DNA from: Zafaria cholistanensis
Lineage (GTDB): Bacteria; Actinomycetota; Actinomycetes; Actinomycetales; Micrococcaceae
Direction: 5' to 3'
Assembly: GCF_008580665.1 (NCBI RefSeq)
Contig: NZ_BKDJ01000020.1
Location: forward strand, 1-39,683
DNA: 39,683 bases
The position numbers and the translations under genes were made by a program. Under the pieces are notes generated by a model. It was not told where the DNA came from and did no database searches. It worked only from the letters and a program-made list of their open reading frames with translations. This document shows, piece by piece, positions 8,580-17,159 of this stretch (positions within the stretch are counted from its first letter, which is position 1; each line of letters begins with the position of its first letter).

Positions 8580-9053
8580 TCAGCCCTGCTGCGGTGCGTC
8601 CGCCTGACGGACACCGGCGTAGAAGGTGAGGCGGAACTTGCCGATCCGGACCTCGGAGCCGTTGCGCAGGCGCACGGAGTCGACCCGGTCCTGGTTCACG
8701 TAGGTGCCGTTGAGGCTGCCCGCGTCGACCACCTCGAATCCGCCCTCAACGCGGCGGAACTCGGCGTGCTTGCGGGAAACGGTGACGTCGTCGAGGAAGA
8801 TGTCGGCCTCCGGGTGGCGCCCGGCCGTGGTGATGTCCTGGTCGAGCAGGAAGCGCGCTCCGGCGTTGGGGCCGGCGTGGGCGATCAGGAGGGCGGAACC
8901 GACCGGAAGCGCGGCCACCGCGGCCAGCTCCTCGGGGGCCAGCGCCGTTTCGACGACCGGGCCGCCAACCAACGGAGGCAGGCTGATGCTCGTGGTTTCC
9001 GCAGCAGACTCTTGCCGCCCGGACTCGAGGTCCGAGCCGTATTCCCCCGCCAT
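8580..9053 (-). CDS. garA: FHA-domain metabolic regulator GarA/OdhI
   Basis: 157 residues. An N-terminal tail contains ETTS (Thr20, Thr21), the motif phosphorylated by PknB/PknG-type Ser/Thr kinases in the mycobacterial and corynebacterial proteins. The FHA domain (~55-140) carries the binding residues in GRHPEADIFLDDVTVSRKH and GSLNGTYVN. In those relatives the unphosphorylated protein binds and inhibits 2-oxoglutarate dehydrogenase and acts on glutamate enzymes, and phosphorylation releases it by self-binding of the tail. ATG 9053 follows GGGGAGG. It is the first gene of the cluster leading to the MerR and nuclease genes. Function is by family; the kinase is not in this window. Confidence 0.95.
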   Translation of the reverse strand: MAGEYGSDLESGRQESAAETTSISLPPLVGGPVVETALAPEELAAVAALPVGSALLIAHAGPNAGARFLLDQDITTAGRHPEADIFLDDVTVSRKHAEFRRVEGGFEVVDAGSLNGTYVNQDRVDSVRLRNGSEVRIGKFRLTFYAGVRQADAPQQG

Positions 9054-9381
9054 TTAATGTCCTCCCCTAGGAATCGGTGTTCTACTTCACCGGACGGTGT
9101 CCGGATCCTGCGCCGCGGCACGTGCCAAAAGCGCGGTTTCGTCCAGATTAGCCTACCCGTTGCCCAAGGTTCGCGGGGGGTTGCGGGGCAGGTCGTGCCG
9201 GGCGGATCGGGAAAGCCGGACGGGAAGGGACGTCCCGGCCCCTGGCGCGGTGTGGCGGGCTGTTCCCCCACCGCCGGATGAAGTCCCCACCGGTTCGCTG
9301 AAGGACCCGCCCGAGCCCGCAAATACCGCCGGGACCCGGCCGGAACCGCAAGTGCCCTCACGCCAAAAATGTCCGTAAACC
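9054..9381. other. Intergenic stretch upstream of garA
   Basis: About 330 bp between the garA start and the tRNA-Pro terminator. It must hold the garA promoter on the minus strand, but I see no convincing -35/-10 pair. A TAGGCTAATCT stretch (minus strand, about 9147-9157) is the only AT-rich candidate. No reading frame here has a credible start and ribosome site. Confidence 0.4.
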
Positions 9382-9415
9382 AAAAGGAGCCCCGGACCTT
9401 GCGGTCCGGGGCTCC
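9382..9415 (-). terminator. Terminator of tRNA-Pro
   Basis: Perfect 13-bp arms (9386-9398 and 9403-9415) with loop TTGC. On the minus strand the hairpin is followed by TTTT (9382-9385). It begins two nt past the encoded CCA end of the tRNA. Confidence 0.85.
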
Positions 9416-9417
9416 GG

Positions 9418-9494
9418 TGGTCGGGCTAGCGGGATTCGAACCCACGACCTCCTGACCCCCAGTCAGGCGCGCTACCAAGCTGCGCCATAGCCCG
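9418..9494 (-). tRNA. tRNA-Pro, anticodon GGG
   Basis: 77 nt including an encoded CCA. Acceptor arms CGGGCTA/TAGCCCG pair fully, the anticodon loop is CTGGGGG within the stem CCTGA/TCAGG, and the T-loop is GTTCGAATC. Anticodon GGG reads CCC and CCU proline codons, and CCC is frequent in this GC-rich genome. It lies between der and garA on the same strand with its own terminator. Confidence 0.97.
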
Positions 9495-9580
9495 AAGATT
9501 TTCGCAGCCGTTCTCCCCGGGGTTTCCCCCACGGTTCCGTCTGCGAAAAGCTCCTTGGATACTCTACAACACTTTTCGGG

Positions 9581-11119
9581 CTACTTTTGACGCGACCGCT
9601 TTTCGCGGATGCGCATGCTCACTTCGATGGGGGTTCCTTCGAATCCGAACGTCTCGCGCAGGCGGCGGGTGATGAAACGGCGGTAGCCCGGATCCAGGAA
9701 TCCGGTGGTGAAAAGCACGAAGCGCGGCGGGCGCGTCGACGCCTGCGTGCCAAAGAGGATCCGTGGCTGCTTGCCGCCGCGCACCGGGTGCGGGTGGGCG
9801 GCCACGAGCTCGCCGAGGAACGCGTTGAGCTTGCCCGTGGGGATGCGCTTGTCCCAGGACTCCAGGGCCCGGTCCAGGGCCGGAACCAGCTTGTCCTTGT
9901 GCCAGCCGGTCTTCGCCGAGATGTTCACGCGCGGGGCCCACTCGACGTGGGCCAGGTCCTGCTCGATCTCGCGCTCCAGGTACCGGCGACGGTCCTCGTC
10001 CAGCAGGTCCCACTTGTTGAACGCGAGCACCAGCGCGCGCCCGGAGTCGATCGTCATCTGGAGGATGCGCACGTCCTGCTCGGACAGGACCTCGTCGACG
10101 GCCAGGAGCACGACGGCGACCTCCGCCTTGTCCAGCGCGCTCTGCGTGCGCAGGGAGGCGTAGTAGTCGGCGCCCTGCGCCATGTGCTGGCGACGGCGGA
10201 TGCCGGCGGTGTCCACGAAGCGCCAGGTGCGCCCGCCCAGCTCGATCAGTTCGTCGACGGGGTCACGGGTGGTTCCGGCGAAGTTGTCCACGACCACGCG
10301 CTCGGAGCCGGCCAGCTTGTTCAGCAGCGAGGACTTGCCCACGTTCGGGCGGCCGATCAGGGCCACGCGGCGGGGGCCGCCGCGCGGGACCAGGCCGCCG
10401 GCGGCGGAGAACTCGGGCAGCTTTTCCATGACGTCGTCGAGCAGGTCCGCGGTGCCGCGGCCATGCAGCGCGGAGACCGGGTACGGCTGGCCGAAGCCCA
10501 GGCTCCACAGCGAAGCGGCGTCGGCCTCCTGGGCAATGTCGTCGACCTTGTTGGCCACCAGGAAGACCGGCTTCTTCTTGCGGCGCAGCATCCGCACGAC
10601 CGCCTCGTCGGTGGCGGTGGCGCCCACCGCGGAGTCCACCACGAAGACGATCGCGTCCGCGGCGTCCGCGGCGATCTCGGCCTGCTCGGCGACGCGGGCA
10701 TGGATGCCCTTGGCGTCGTGCTCCCATCCGCCGGTGTCGACCACGGTGAACTCCCGGCCCATCCATTCGGCGGAGTAGGACACGCGGTCGCGGGTCACGC
10801 CGGGGACGTCCTCGACGACGGCCTCGCGGCGGCCGAGGATGCGGTTCACCAGCGTGGACTTGCCGACGTTGGGGCGGCCGATGATGGCCAGCACGGGAGG
10901 AACCCGGTCGTCTTCCTCCTCCAGCTCGTCCTCGTCGCGCTGGGCGAGCAACCGGGCGTCGTCCTCGTCGAGGTCGTAGTCCTCAAGTCCTGCCAGCAGC
11001 GAGGCGGCGCGCTGTTCGGCCTCCTCGTCGGTAATCGTGCCAAGCCTTTCGGCGATGTGGTCCTCGCCCTGGGGGACGTATTCGTCGCCCTCGCCTGCGT
11101 AGGCGGCGCTATCGCTCAT
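9581..11119 (-). CDS. der: Ribosome-assembly GTPase Der (EngA)
   Basis: 512 residues with two tandem GTPase domains and a C-terminal KH-like domain. G1 motifs are GRPNVGKST (~85) and GRPNVGKSS (~255); G3 is DTGGW in the first domain and DTAGI in the second; G4 is NKVD and NKWD. The protein is needed for 50S subunit maturation. An acidic N-terminal extension of ~75 residues precedes the first G domain, as in other actinobacteria. The start ATG at 11119 lies about 120 nt from the cmk stop. That gap can form an imperfect GC hairpin at 11189-11229, so readthrough rather than full termination is likely. Confidence 0.97.
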   Translation of the reverse strand: MSDSAAYAGEGDEYVPQGEDHIAERLGTITDEEAEQRAASLLAGLEDYDLDEDDARLLAQRDEDELEEEDDRVPPVLAIIGRPNVGKSTLVNRILGRREAVVEDVPGVTRDRVSYSAEWMGREFTVVDTGGWEHDAKGIHARVAEQAEIAADAADAIVFVVDSAVGATATDEAVVRMLRRKKKPVFLVANKVDDIAQEADAASLWSLGFGQPYPVSALHGRGTADLLDDVMEKLPEFSAAGGLVPRGGPRRVALIGRPNVGKSSLLNKLAGSERVVVDNFAGTTRDPVDELIELGGRTWRFVDTAGIRRRQHMAQGADYYASLRTQSALDKAEVAVVLLAVDEVLSEQDVRILQMTIDSGRALVLAFNKWDLLDEDRRRYLEREIEQDLAHVEWAPRVNISAKTGWHKDKLVPALDRALESWDKRIPTGKLNAFLGELVAAHPHPVRGGKQPRILFGTQASTRPPRFVLFTTGFLDPGYRRFITRRLRETFGFEGTPIEVSMRIREKRSRQK

Positions 11120-11240
11120 GGTCAGGGATTCCTTTGTTCGCCGCTCCCGCAGGACGCGGAAGCACTTTCAATTGAAGCACGGGGCCCTCGGCCCCGGCGT
11201 GCCGTCCACCCCGGGCAGTCCCGGGGCCGACGGCGGGAGG

Positions 11241-11915
11241 TCAGGCGCTGACGGCCTGCGCCGCGACAGCGGCCAGCACGGCCTGGACGGTCTGTTCGAA
11301 GTCCAGGTCCGAGGAGTCGACGGTGGCTACGCCGTCTGAGGCTTCGTGGAAGCTGCTCACGGTGGCGTCCTTCGCGTCGCGGGCGACGACCTGGCGCTGC
11401 AGGTCCGCCGCGGACTGCGTGCCGCCAAGCTGCAGGCCGCGTCGGCGCAGCCGGGCCTCCTCGCTGGCGGTGAGCAGGATGCGGGCGTGGGCGTCGGGGG
11501 CGACAACGGTGGTGATGTCCCGCCCCTCGGCAACGATGCGGCCGGCAGCGTCGATGATCTCGCGCTGGCGGCGCGCCAGCTCGGCGCGCGCCTCCAGGTT
11601 GGTGGCCACGGCGGAGACGGCCTCGGAGACGAACGGCTCGCGGATGGCCGCGGTCACGTCAGTGCCGTGGATGCGCACCTCCTCGTGGTCCGGGTCCGTG
11701 CTGATGAAGAGGTCGGCCACGCGCACTGCGGCCGCCACGGCCCCGGCGTCGTGCAGGTCGGTTCCGGCGTCCAGGCAGTGCCACGTCACGGCGCGGTACA
11801 TGGCCCCGGTGTCGAGGTACCGGGCGCCCAGCCGGCGGGCGGCCTCCTTGGAGACGGAGGACTTGCCGCTGCCCGAGGGGCCGTCGACGGCGACGACGAG
11901 CTTTTCCAAAGTCAC
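11241..11915 (-). CDS. cmk: Cytidylate kinase
   Basis: 224 residues; phosphorylates CMP and dCMP using ATP. P-loop GPSGSGKSS near residue 12, substrate region YLDTGAMYRAV, then EGRDITTVV in the CMP-binding domain and a lid segment rich in Arg (EEARLRRRG). The GTG at 11915 overlaps the tyrA stop in GTGA, which fixes the start; the frame stays open far upstream but that part is only shadow of tyrA. Translation is probably coupled to tyrA. The cmk-der pair is conserved in actinobacteria. Confidence 0.96.
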   Translation of the reverse strand: MTLEKLVVAVDGPSGSGKSSVSKEAARRLGARYLDTGAMYRAVTWHCLDAGTDLHDAGAVAAAVRVADLFISTDPDHEEVRIHGTDVTAAIREPFVSEAVSAVATNLEARAELARRQREIIDAAGRIVAEGRDITTVVAPDAHARILLTASEEARLRRRGLQLGGTQSAADLQRQVVARDAKDATVSSFHEASDGVATVDSSDLDFEQTVQAVLAAVAAQAVSA

Positions 11916-13015
11916 TGAACTACCTTCCAGCCGATGTTGGTCAGGGAGTCGATGAGCTCCTGGCGCCGCCCGGGCACCACGGAGACTTCGACCATGCCGA
12001 CCTGGTGGCCGGCGGAGTGTTCCATGCGCAGGTCCTCGACGTTGACCCCGGCCGCGCCGATGTCCGCGAGCAGCCGCGCAATCTGGCCCGGTTTGTCGTC
12101 GACCAGCACGGTCACGACGCCGAACGCCTGCGGCGGGGCCCCGTGCTTGCCCGGGATGCGGGCCCGCCCGGCGTTGCCCTCGGCCATCAGCTCGGCCAGG
12201 TCCAGCAGGGCCCCGGGGGCGGAGGGCGCCTCCAGGGTACCGATGAGCCGGTCGAGGTCCTCGCGCATCCCGTGCAGGATGCCCACCAGCTGGGGGGCAT
12301 TGTGGCTGAGGATCTGGATCCACAGCTTCGGGTCCGACGCCGCGATGCGCGTGGTGTCCCGCAGCCCGTTGCCGGCCAGCGAGAGCGCATGGGACGGCGC
12401 GTTGAGCAGCCGCGAGGCGATCAGCGAGGCGGCCACCTGCGGGAAGTGGGAGACCAGCGCCACGGAAGCGTCGTGCTCCAGCGCATCCATCCGGCTGACC
12501 GTGGCCCCCAGGTCGATGCCCAGGTCCATGGCGGTGCGCACGCTCTCCTCGTCCGCGTCCGGGTGGGCGCAGACGACCCACGGCATGGACGTGAACAGCT
12601 CGCCGCGGGCGGCGGCGGGGCCGGATTTCTCCCGCCCCGCCATCGGATGCGTGCCCACGTAGCGGCGCAGCTGGTCCGGACCGAGGTCCGGGTCCGAGCG
12701 CAGCGCGGCCAGGATCGAGGACTTCACGCTGGCGATGTCGACGACGGTAGCCTCCGGATGCTCGCGCAGGGCCCGGGACACGACGGCGGCGGTCACGTCC
12801 GGCGGGGCGGCCACCACGACCAGTTGCGGAAAAAGCTGCTCCCCCGGGGCCAGGATGGTGCCGGCGCCAATGTCCTGGGCAACGCCCTGGGCGGTGGGCG
12901 AGGGGTCCGACAGCCGCACCTCAAGCCCGCGCTGGCGCAGGCCCAGGCCGATGCTGGCGCCCAACAGCCCGGTGCCGACGACCAGCACCGGGCCCATCAG
13001 GTGGGTTGCGGCCAT
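11912..13015 (-). CDS. tyrA: Prephenate dehydrogenase with C-terminal ACT domain
   Basis: 367 residues. Oxidative decarboxylation of prephenate in tyrosine synthesis. The Rossmann motif GTGLLGASIG begins about residue 14, GTHPMAGREKSG (~145) belongs to the active site, and the final ~70 residues (VTVLVDDKPGQIARLLADIG) form an ACT domain typical of feedback sensing by tyrosine. It starts three nt after the rluB stop and overlaps cmk by four nt. Inserting tyrA between rluB and cmk is a common Micrococcales arrangement that Mycobacterium lacks. Confidence 0.95.
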   Translation of the reverse strand: MAATHLMGPVLVVGTGLLGASIGLGLRQRGLEVRLSDPSPTAQGVAQDIGAGTILAPGEQLFPQLVVVAAPPDVTAAVVSRALREHPEATVVDIASVKSSILAALRSDPDLGPDQLRRYVGTHPMAGREKSGPAAARGELFTSMPWVVCAHPDADEESVRTAMDLGIDLGATVSRMDALEHDASVALVSHFPQVAASLIASRLLNAPSHALSLAGNGLRDTTRIAASDPKLWIQILSHNAPQLVGILHGMREDLDRLIGTLEAPSAPGALLDLAELMAEGNAGRARIPGKHGAPPQAFGVVTVLVDDKPGQIARLLADIGAAGVNVEDLRMEHSAGHQVGMVEVSVVPGRRQELIDSLTNIGWKVVQ

Positions 13016-13018
13016 CGG

Positions 13019-14224
13019 CTACATCCCCACCGAGGCGAGCAGGTGGCCGACCTCCTGGTGGCCGAGCGGCCGCAGGGTGCCCTGCTTCTGGTCGCCGAGG
13101 CTGATCGGGCCGAACTTCACCCGGACCAGGCGCAGGACGGGGTGGCCGACCGCGTCGAACAGGCGGCGGACGATGCGGTTGCGCCCGGAGTGCAGGACGA
13201 CCTCGACAAGCACGTGCCCGGGGGTCGAGTCGACGAGCTTGAAGGAGTCGACGTGGGCCCAGCCGTCATCCAGGCGGATGCCCTTCTTCAGTTCGGCGCC
13301 GACGCCGTGCGCCATCGGCCCGCGCACCTGGACCAGGTAGGTCTTGGGCACCTCGTAGGAGGGGTGGGTCAGGCGGTTGGCCAGTTCGCCGTCGTTGGTC
13401 AGCAGCAACAGGCCCTCGGTGGCGTAGTCCAGCCGGCCGACGTGGAAGAGCCGTTCCGTGGAGTGCCTCTTTTTGAGGAAGTCGGCGATGCACTTGCGGC
13501 CCTCCGGGTCCTCCATGGTGGAGACGACATTGCGGGGCTTGTTGAAGACGAAGTACTTCAGGGCCTCGTTGAGCTGGACGCGCATGCCGTCGACATGGAG
13601 GACGTCCACGGCCGGGTCGATGCGTACCCCGAGTTCGGTCACGATCTGTCCGTTGACCTCCACGCGGCCCTCGGCGATCATCTCCTCGCACACCCGGCGC
13701 GATGCGACCCCGGCATTGGCCAGCACCTTCTGCAGGCGCACGCCGTCCTGCTCGGAGGGATTCTGCTCCTGCGCCTGGCGGGCCGCGCGGACCGCCTTGG
13801 GCCCGTTCACGCGCACCGGGCCGAGGTTGCGCCCGAACCGCTCTCCACCGAAAGCGGCGGGGCCGCGGTTGGTGGCCTTCTTGGCGCCACCCTTGGGCGC
13901 GCCCTTCTTGGCGCCCGGCTTGCCGGATCCCGCCTTGCCGGCTGCGGGCTTTCCGGATCCTGCCTTGCCGGCGGCGGGCTTGCCGTAGCCCGGCTTGCCC
14001 TCTGAAGCGCCGTAGCCCTTTCCGGCGGGCTTGCCCGTGCCGGAGGTGCCGCGGCCGGCGCCCTGGCCGCCTGGCTGGCCCGCACCGGCCTTGCCGCGGC
14101 CGGCGGACTGGCCGCGCTGGCCGCCGGACTGGCCCGCGCCGGCGTTGCCGCGGCCGGCGCCCTGGCCGTGCGCTCCGCGGCGCTGGTCGCCGTGGCCGGA
14201 GCCGGAACGGGATCCCTGAGTCAT
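13019..14224 (-). CDS. rluB: 23S rRNA pseudouridine synthase RluB-type with disordered N-terminus
   Basis: 401 residues from ATG 14224 (ribosome site GAAGGA); an upstream ATG at 14266 has none. Residues 1 to ~125 are Gly/Ala/Lys/Gln-rich with repeats such as AAGKAGSGKP. An S4 RNA-binding domain follows (VRLQKVLANAGVASRRVCEEMI, given here only as the span ~160-180). The RsuA/RluB catalytic domain has GRLDYATEGLLLLTNDG, whose Asp is the nucleophile, and HSGRNRIVRRLFDAVGHPV. It would isomerise a uridine in 23S rRNA helix 89-90 by analogy with RluB; the exact site is inference. The low-complexity tail is about a third of the protein and probably binds RNA electrostatically. Confidence 0.93.
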   Translation of the reverse strand: MTQGSRSGSGHGDQRRGAHGQGAGRGNAGAGQSGGQRGQSAGRGKAGAGQPGGQGAGRGTSGTGKPAGKGYGASEGKPGYGKPAAGKAGSGKPAAGKAGSGKPGAKKGAPKGGAKKATNRGPAAFGGERFGRNLGPVRVNGPKAVRAARQAQEQNPSEQDGVRLQKVLANAGVASRRVCEEMIAEGRVEVNGQIVTELGVRIDPAVDVLHVDGMRVQLNEALKYFVFNKPRNVVSTMEDPEGRKCIADFLKKRHSTERLFHVGRLDYATEGLLLLTNDGELANRLTHPSYEVPKTYLVQVRGPMAHGVGAELKKGIRLDDGWAHVDSFKLVDSTPGHVLVEVVLHSGRNRIVRRLFDAVGHPVLRLVRVKFGPISLGDQKQGTLRPLGHQEVGHLLASVGM

Positions 14225-14346
14225 GTGACGTCCTTCTATGGTTACTGCGGTGCTGGGGTGGGCCACGGGGCATGGTTTAGCCGCGTGGCGTGGTCGGGTG
14301 CGCCATGCGGGACCGGTCGGTCACGCAGTGGGGAGCATCAAACTCT

Positions 14347-15012
14347 CTAGTATAGGGGCGATTCGGGTCCGCCATGCACGGCGGAGGCCCCCTCCAGGCG
14401 CCCGGCCGCCGCCGGCTCGAAGTGGTGCAGCTCTTCCAGCCCGGGCAGCAGGGGGGAGATCATCGGCAGGTCGGCCACGCTGCCGATGCCCAGCCGTTCC
14501 AGGAAATGAGTGGTGGTCCGGTACAGGACCGCCCCGGTTTCCGGCTCGGTTCCGGCCTCTTCCAGCAGGCCACGCTGGGTCAGCGTGCGCACTACCGAGT
14601 CGACGTTGACGCCGCGGATGGCCGCGATCCGCGCCCGCGACACCGGCTGCCGGTAGGCGACTACCGCCAGCGTCTCCAGGGCCGCCTGGGTCAGCCGGGC
14701 CGTCTGCCCGTCCCGCACGAAGCGCGCCACAATGGGAGCAAAGTCACTCCGGGAGAAGACGCGCCAGCCGCCGGCGACCTCCCGCAGCTCAAATCCGCGC
14801 GGGGCGCCGGAGCCGGCGCCGTCGTACTCGTCGCGGAGCCCGCGCAGCAGGTCCTCCACCCGCTCGACCGGCAACTCCAGCACCGCCGCCAGCCGGGTGG
14901 CGGGCACGGGTTCGTCCACCACCATCAGGACCGCTTCCAGGGCAGCCGCGGCGCCTCCGGACAGTCCGGCGTCCCCGGGGGCCCGGGTGGCCGCTTGCGT
15001 CTGGACGTTCAC
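14347..15012 (-). CDS. scpB: Chromosome segregation/condensation protein ScpB
   Basis: 221 residues; the kite subunit of the Smc-ScpAB condensin, with two winged-helix domains. Diagnostic stretches are ALEAVLMVVDEPVPATRLAA, GGWRVFSRSDFAPIV, LTQAALETLAVVAYRQPVSRA (residues ~110-130) and RGVNVDSVVRTL. The GTG at 15012 overlaps the scpA stop in GTGA, giving a stoichiometric, coupled pair. About 120 bp separate it from rluB, and I see no clear promoter or hairpin there. Confidence 0.95.
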   Translation of the reverse strand: MNVQTQAATRAPGDAGLSGGAAAALEAVLMVVDEPVPATRLAAVLELPVERVEDLLRGLRDEYDGAGSGAPRGFELREVAGGWRVFSRSDFAPIVARFVRDGQTARLTQAALETLAVVAYRQPVSRARIAAIRGVNVDSVVRTLTQRGLLEEAGTEPETGAVLYRTTTHFLERLGIGSVADLPMISPLLPGLEELHHFEPAAAGRLEGASAVHGGPESPLY

Positions 15013-15989
15013 TGTTCCTCCTCGGATACCCGGTCTTTGCCTTCCGGCCCTTCGGATCCGGGGCCGGCGTCGTACCCGGCGCCGTATTCTTCGTGGACGG
15101 CGTCCGGGGTCCAGCCGCGCTCCTCCGCGGTCCAGCGCACCACCAACTCGCCCAGCGGTGCCGCCTGGTCGAAGGCGACCGCGCGGTCGCGGAACATCTC
15201 CAGCAGGGCCAGGAAGCGGGCCACGACCACCATCGGCGAGCCCGCGCCGGCGCACAGCGCGCGGAAGCTGTGCTCTCCCCCGCCGCGCAGCAGTCCGGCC
15301 AGGACCGCGGCCTGCTCGCGCACGCTCACCGGGGGCGCGTGCAGGTGGGCCAGCCCCACTTCGGTGGGTGCGGCCGGCCCGGGCGCCAGCACCCGGGCGG
15401 CCAGGGCGGCGAATTCCCCGGCCCCGGTGGACCAGATAAGCTCCGGCAGCAGGGCCGCGAACGCGGGCTCCAGCGGCACCCGGCGGGGGAAGCGCCGGTC
15501 TTCCTCGGCCAAGCGGGCGGCCAGGGTCCCGGCCGCCTCCTTGAACGCCTTGTACTGCAGCAGGCGCGCAAAAAGCAGGTCCCGGGCCTCCAGCAGGGCC
15601 ACGTCCGATTCGTCCTCCACTTCGCCGGCCGGCAGCAGGCGCGCCGCCTTGAGGTCCAGCAGCGTGGAGGCCACCACCAGGAACCCGGTGGCCTCGTCCA
15701 GGGCGCGCGCGCCCTCGCGGTCCCGCAGCGTGCGGATGTAGGCGATGAACTCGTCGGTCACGGTCGCCAGGGACACCTCGGTGATGTCCAGGCGGTGCTT
15801 GGCGATCAGGCCCAACAGCAGGTCGAAGGGACCGGAGAAGTTCTCCAGGCGCACCTCGAAACCGCCGGAGCGGACCTCCGGGGTTCCGCCCGCCGGATGG
15901 GTCGGCCCGGCGGCCGGGGGGCGGGACGCCGGCCGGGACGGGTCCGGGTCCCCATGCCGGGCGGCCGGGCCGCCGGGCATCCCGCTCAC
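15009..15989 (-). CDS. scpA: Chromosome segregation/condensation protein ScpA
   Basis: 326 residues; the kleisin subunit that bridges Smc heads. A ~40-residue Pro/Gly-rich leader precedes FEVRLENFSGPFDLLLGLI (residues ~44-62, the conserved N-terminal helix), then LDITEVSLATVTDEF. The C-terminal winged helix contains RFLALLEMFRDRAVAFDQ. GTG 15989 overlaps the parA stop by one nt (TAGTG), so it is coupled to parA. The smc gene itself is not in the window. Confidence 0.95.
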   Translation of the reverse strand: MSGMPGGPAARHGDPDPSRPASRPPAAGPTHPAGGTPEVRSGGFEVRLENFSGPFDLLLGLIAKHRLDITEVSLATVTDEFIAYIRTLRDREGARALDEATGFLVVASTLLDLKAARLLPAGEVEDESDVALLEARDLLFARLLQYKAFKEAAGTLAARLAEEDRRFPRRVPLEPAFAALLPELIWSTGAGEFAALAARVLAPGPAAPTEVGLAHLHAPPVSVREQAAVLAGLLRGGGEHSFRALCAGAGSPMVVVARFLALLEMFRDRAVAFDQAAPLGELVVRWTAEERGWTPDAVHEEYGAGYDAGPGSEGPEGKDRVSEEEQ

Positions 15990-16897
15990 TACGGGGCGCC
16001 GCCGCGGCTGATCAGTTCCCGGGCGAGGTTGCGGTAGGCCTCGGCCCCGGGGTGGGTGGCGGCGTAGGTGGTGATCGGTTCGGCTGCCACGGTGGCGTCG
16101 GCGAACTTGATGGTGCGCTTAATGACGGTTTCGAAGACCTTGTCCCCGAACGCCTCCAGCAGCCGGCCCAGCACCTCGCGGCTGTGCAGCGTGCGGGCGT
16201 CGTACATGGTGGCCAGCACGCCGTCCACCTCCAGGCGCGGGTTGATCCGGTCCTGGACCTTCTCGATGGTTTCCACCAGCAGCGCCACCGCGCGCAGCGC
16301 GAAGAACTCGGCGATCAGCGGGATGATCACCCCGTGCGCGGCGGTGAGCGCGTTGACGGTCAGCAGGCCCAGTGAGGGCTGGCAGTCGATGAGAATGACG
16401 TCGTAGTCGTCGGAGACCCTGCGCAGGGCCCGGTCGAGGACCTGTTCGCGGGCGACCTCGTTGACCAGCTGCACTTCGGCGGCCGAGAGGTCGATATTCG
16501 CCGGCAGCAGGTCGATGTTTTCGATGCCCGTGGCCTGGATCGCCTCGCGGATGTCCACCTTGCGGTCCATGAGCACGTTGTAGACGGTCAGGTCCAGCTC
16601 GTGCGGGTTGGCGCCGAAACCGGCGCTGAGGGCACCCTGGGGATCGAAGTCCACCAGCAGGACCTTGCGTCCGTACTCGGCCAGCGCGGCAGCCAGGTTG
16701 ATGGTGGAGGTCGTCTTGCCGACCCCGCCCTTCTGGTTGACCATCGCGATCACGCGGGCCGGGCCGTGGGAGGCCAGCGGTGCCGGTACGGGGAACTCCG
16801 TCAGCGGACGGCCGGTCGGTCCGACTGCGGGCGGTTCTTTCATCAGGCCCGCCAGGCGGCCGATTGATGCCTGTTCATCGCTCACGGTGTGAACCAC
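15989..16897 (-). CDS. parA: Soj/ParA-family ATPase beside scpAB
   Basis: 302 residues from GTG 16897, chosen because AAGGAG lies seven nt upstream; ATG 16921 and an upstream ATG at 16966 are less likely. Deviant Walker A NQKGGVGKTTS (~66), VDFDPQGALS switch, and VILIDCQPSLGLL as Walker B. A 45-residue Pro/Gly-rich leader comes first. It corresponds to Rv1708, which precedes scpAB in Mycobacterium, rather than the oriC-linked parAB, since no parB is next to it. It probably works with condensin in nucleoid organisation, which is inferred from gene order. Confidence 0.92.
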   Translation of the reverse strand: MVHTVSDEQASIGRLAGLMKEPPAVGPTGRPLTEFPVPAPLASHGPARVIAMVNQKGGVGKTTSTINLAAALAEYGRKVLLVDFDPQGALSAGFGANPHELDLTVYNVLMDRKVDIREAIQATGIENIDLLPANIDLSAAEVQLVNEVAREQVLDRALRRVSDDYDVILIDCQPSLGLLTVNALTAAHGVIIPLIAEFFALRAVALLVETIEKVQDRINPRLEVDGVLATMYDARTLHSREVLGRLLEAFGDKVFETVIKRTIKFADATVAAEPITTYAATHPGAEAYRNLARELISRGGAP

Positions 16898-17073
16898 GCT
16901 TCCGCTCCTTGCTAGCGACATGTCTTTAGCCTCTAGGCTAGCGTGCACCGGGGCCGCCCCGTGCACGGGGGCGTGTCGGCGAGCCTTTACCTTGAAGCTG
17001 AGGTAGAGGGATGGACCGGAGACGCTGCCCGTCCTCCGGCATGCCAGGCCTGTCCGCGCCGGGCGCGGGAACG

Positions 17074-17109
17074 GCCCAGGCCCCCGGCGAAAGGGCCGGG
17101 GGCCTGGGC
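17074..17109 (-). terminator. Hairpin terminator downstream of dctA
   Basis: Perfect 15-bp arms (17074-17088 and 17095-17109) with a 6-nt loop GAAAGG, about 50 nt past the dctA stop. No U-run. It would insulate the parA-scpAB operon from dctA transcription. The remainder of the 16898-17159 gap holds the parA leader and no gene I can support. Confidence 0.75.
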
Positions 17110-17159
17110 TGGGGTGCGGCGGTCGGGACCGGGCCGCGAACCGTTCGGCGGGAAGCGCG

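Noticed and set aside
11189-11229. Terminator between cmk and der
   Set aside because: Only 9-bp outer arms around a long loop and no U-run; same-strand neighbours are usually co-transcribed, so not listed.
15989-16897. ParA as evidence of plasmid or oriC
   Set aside because: No parB, dnaA or parS-like site noticed nearby; the parA-scpA-scpB order is the chromosomal Rv1708-1710 type.
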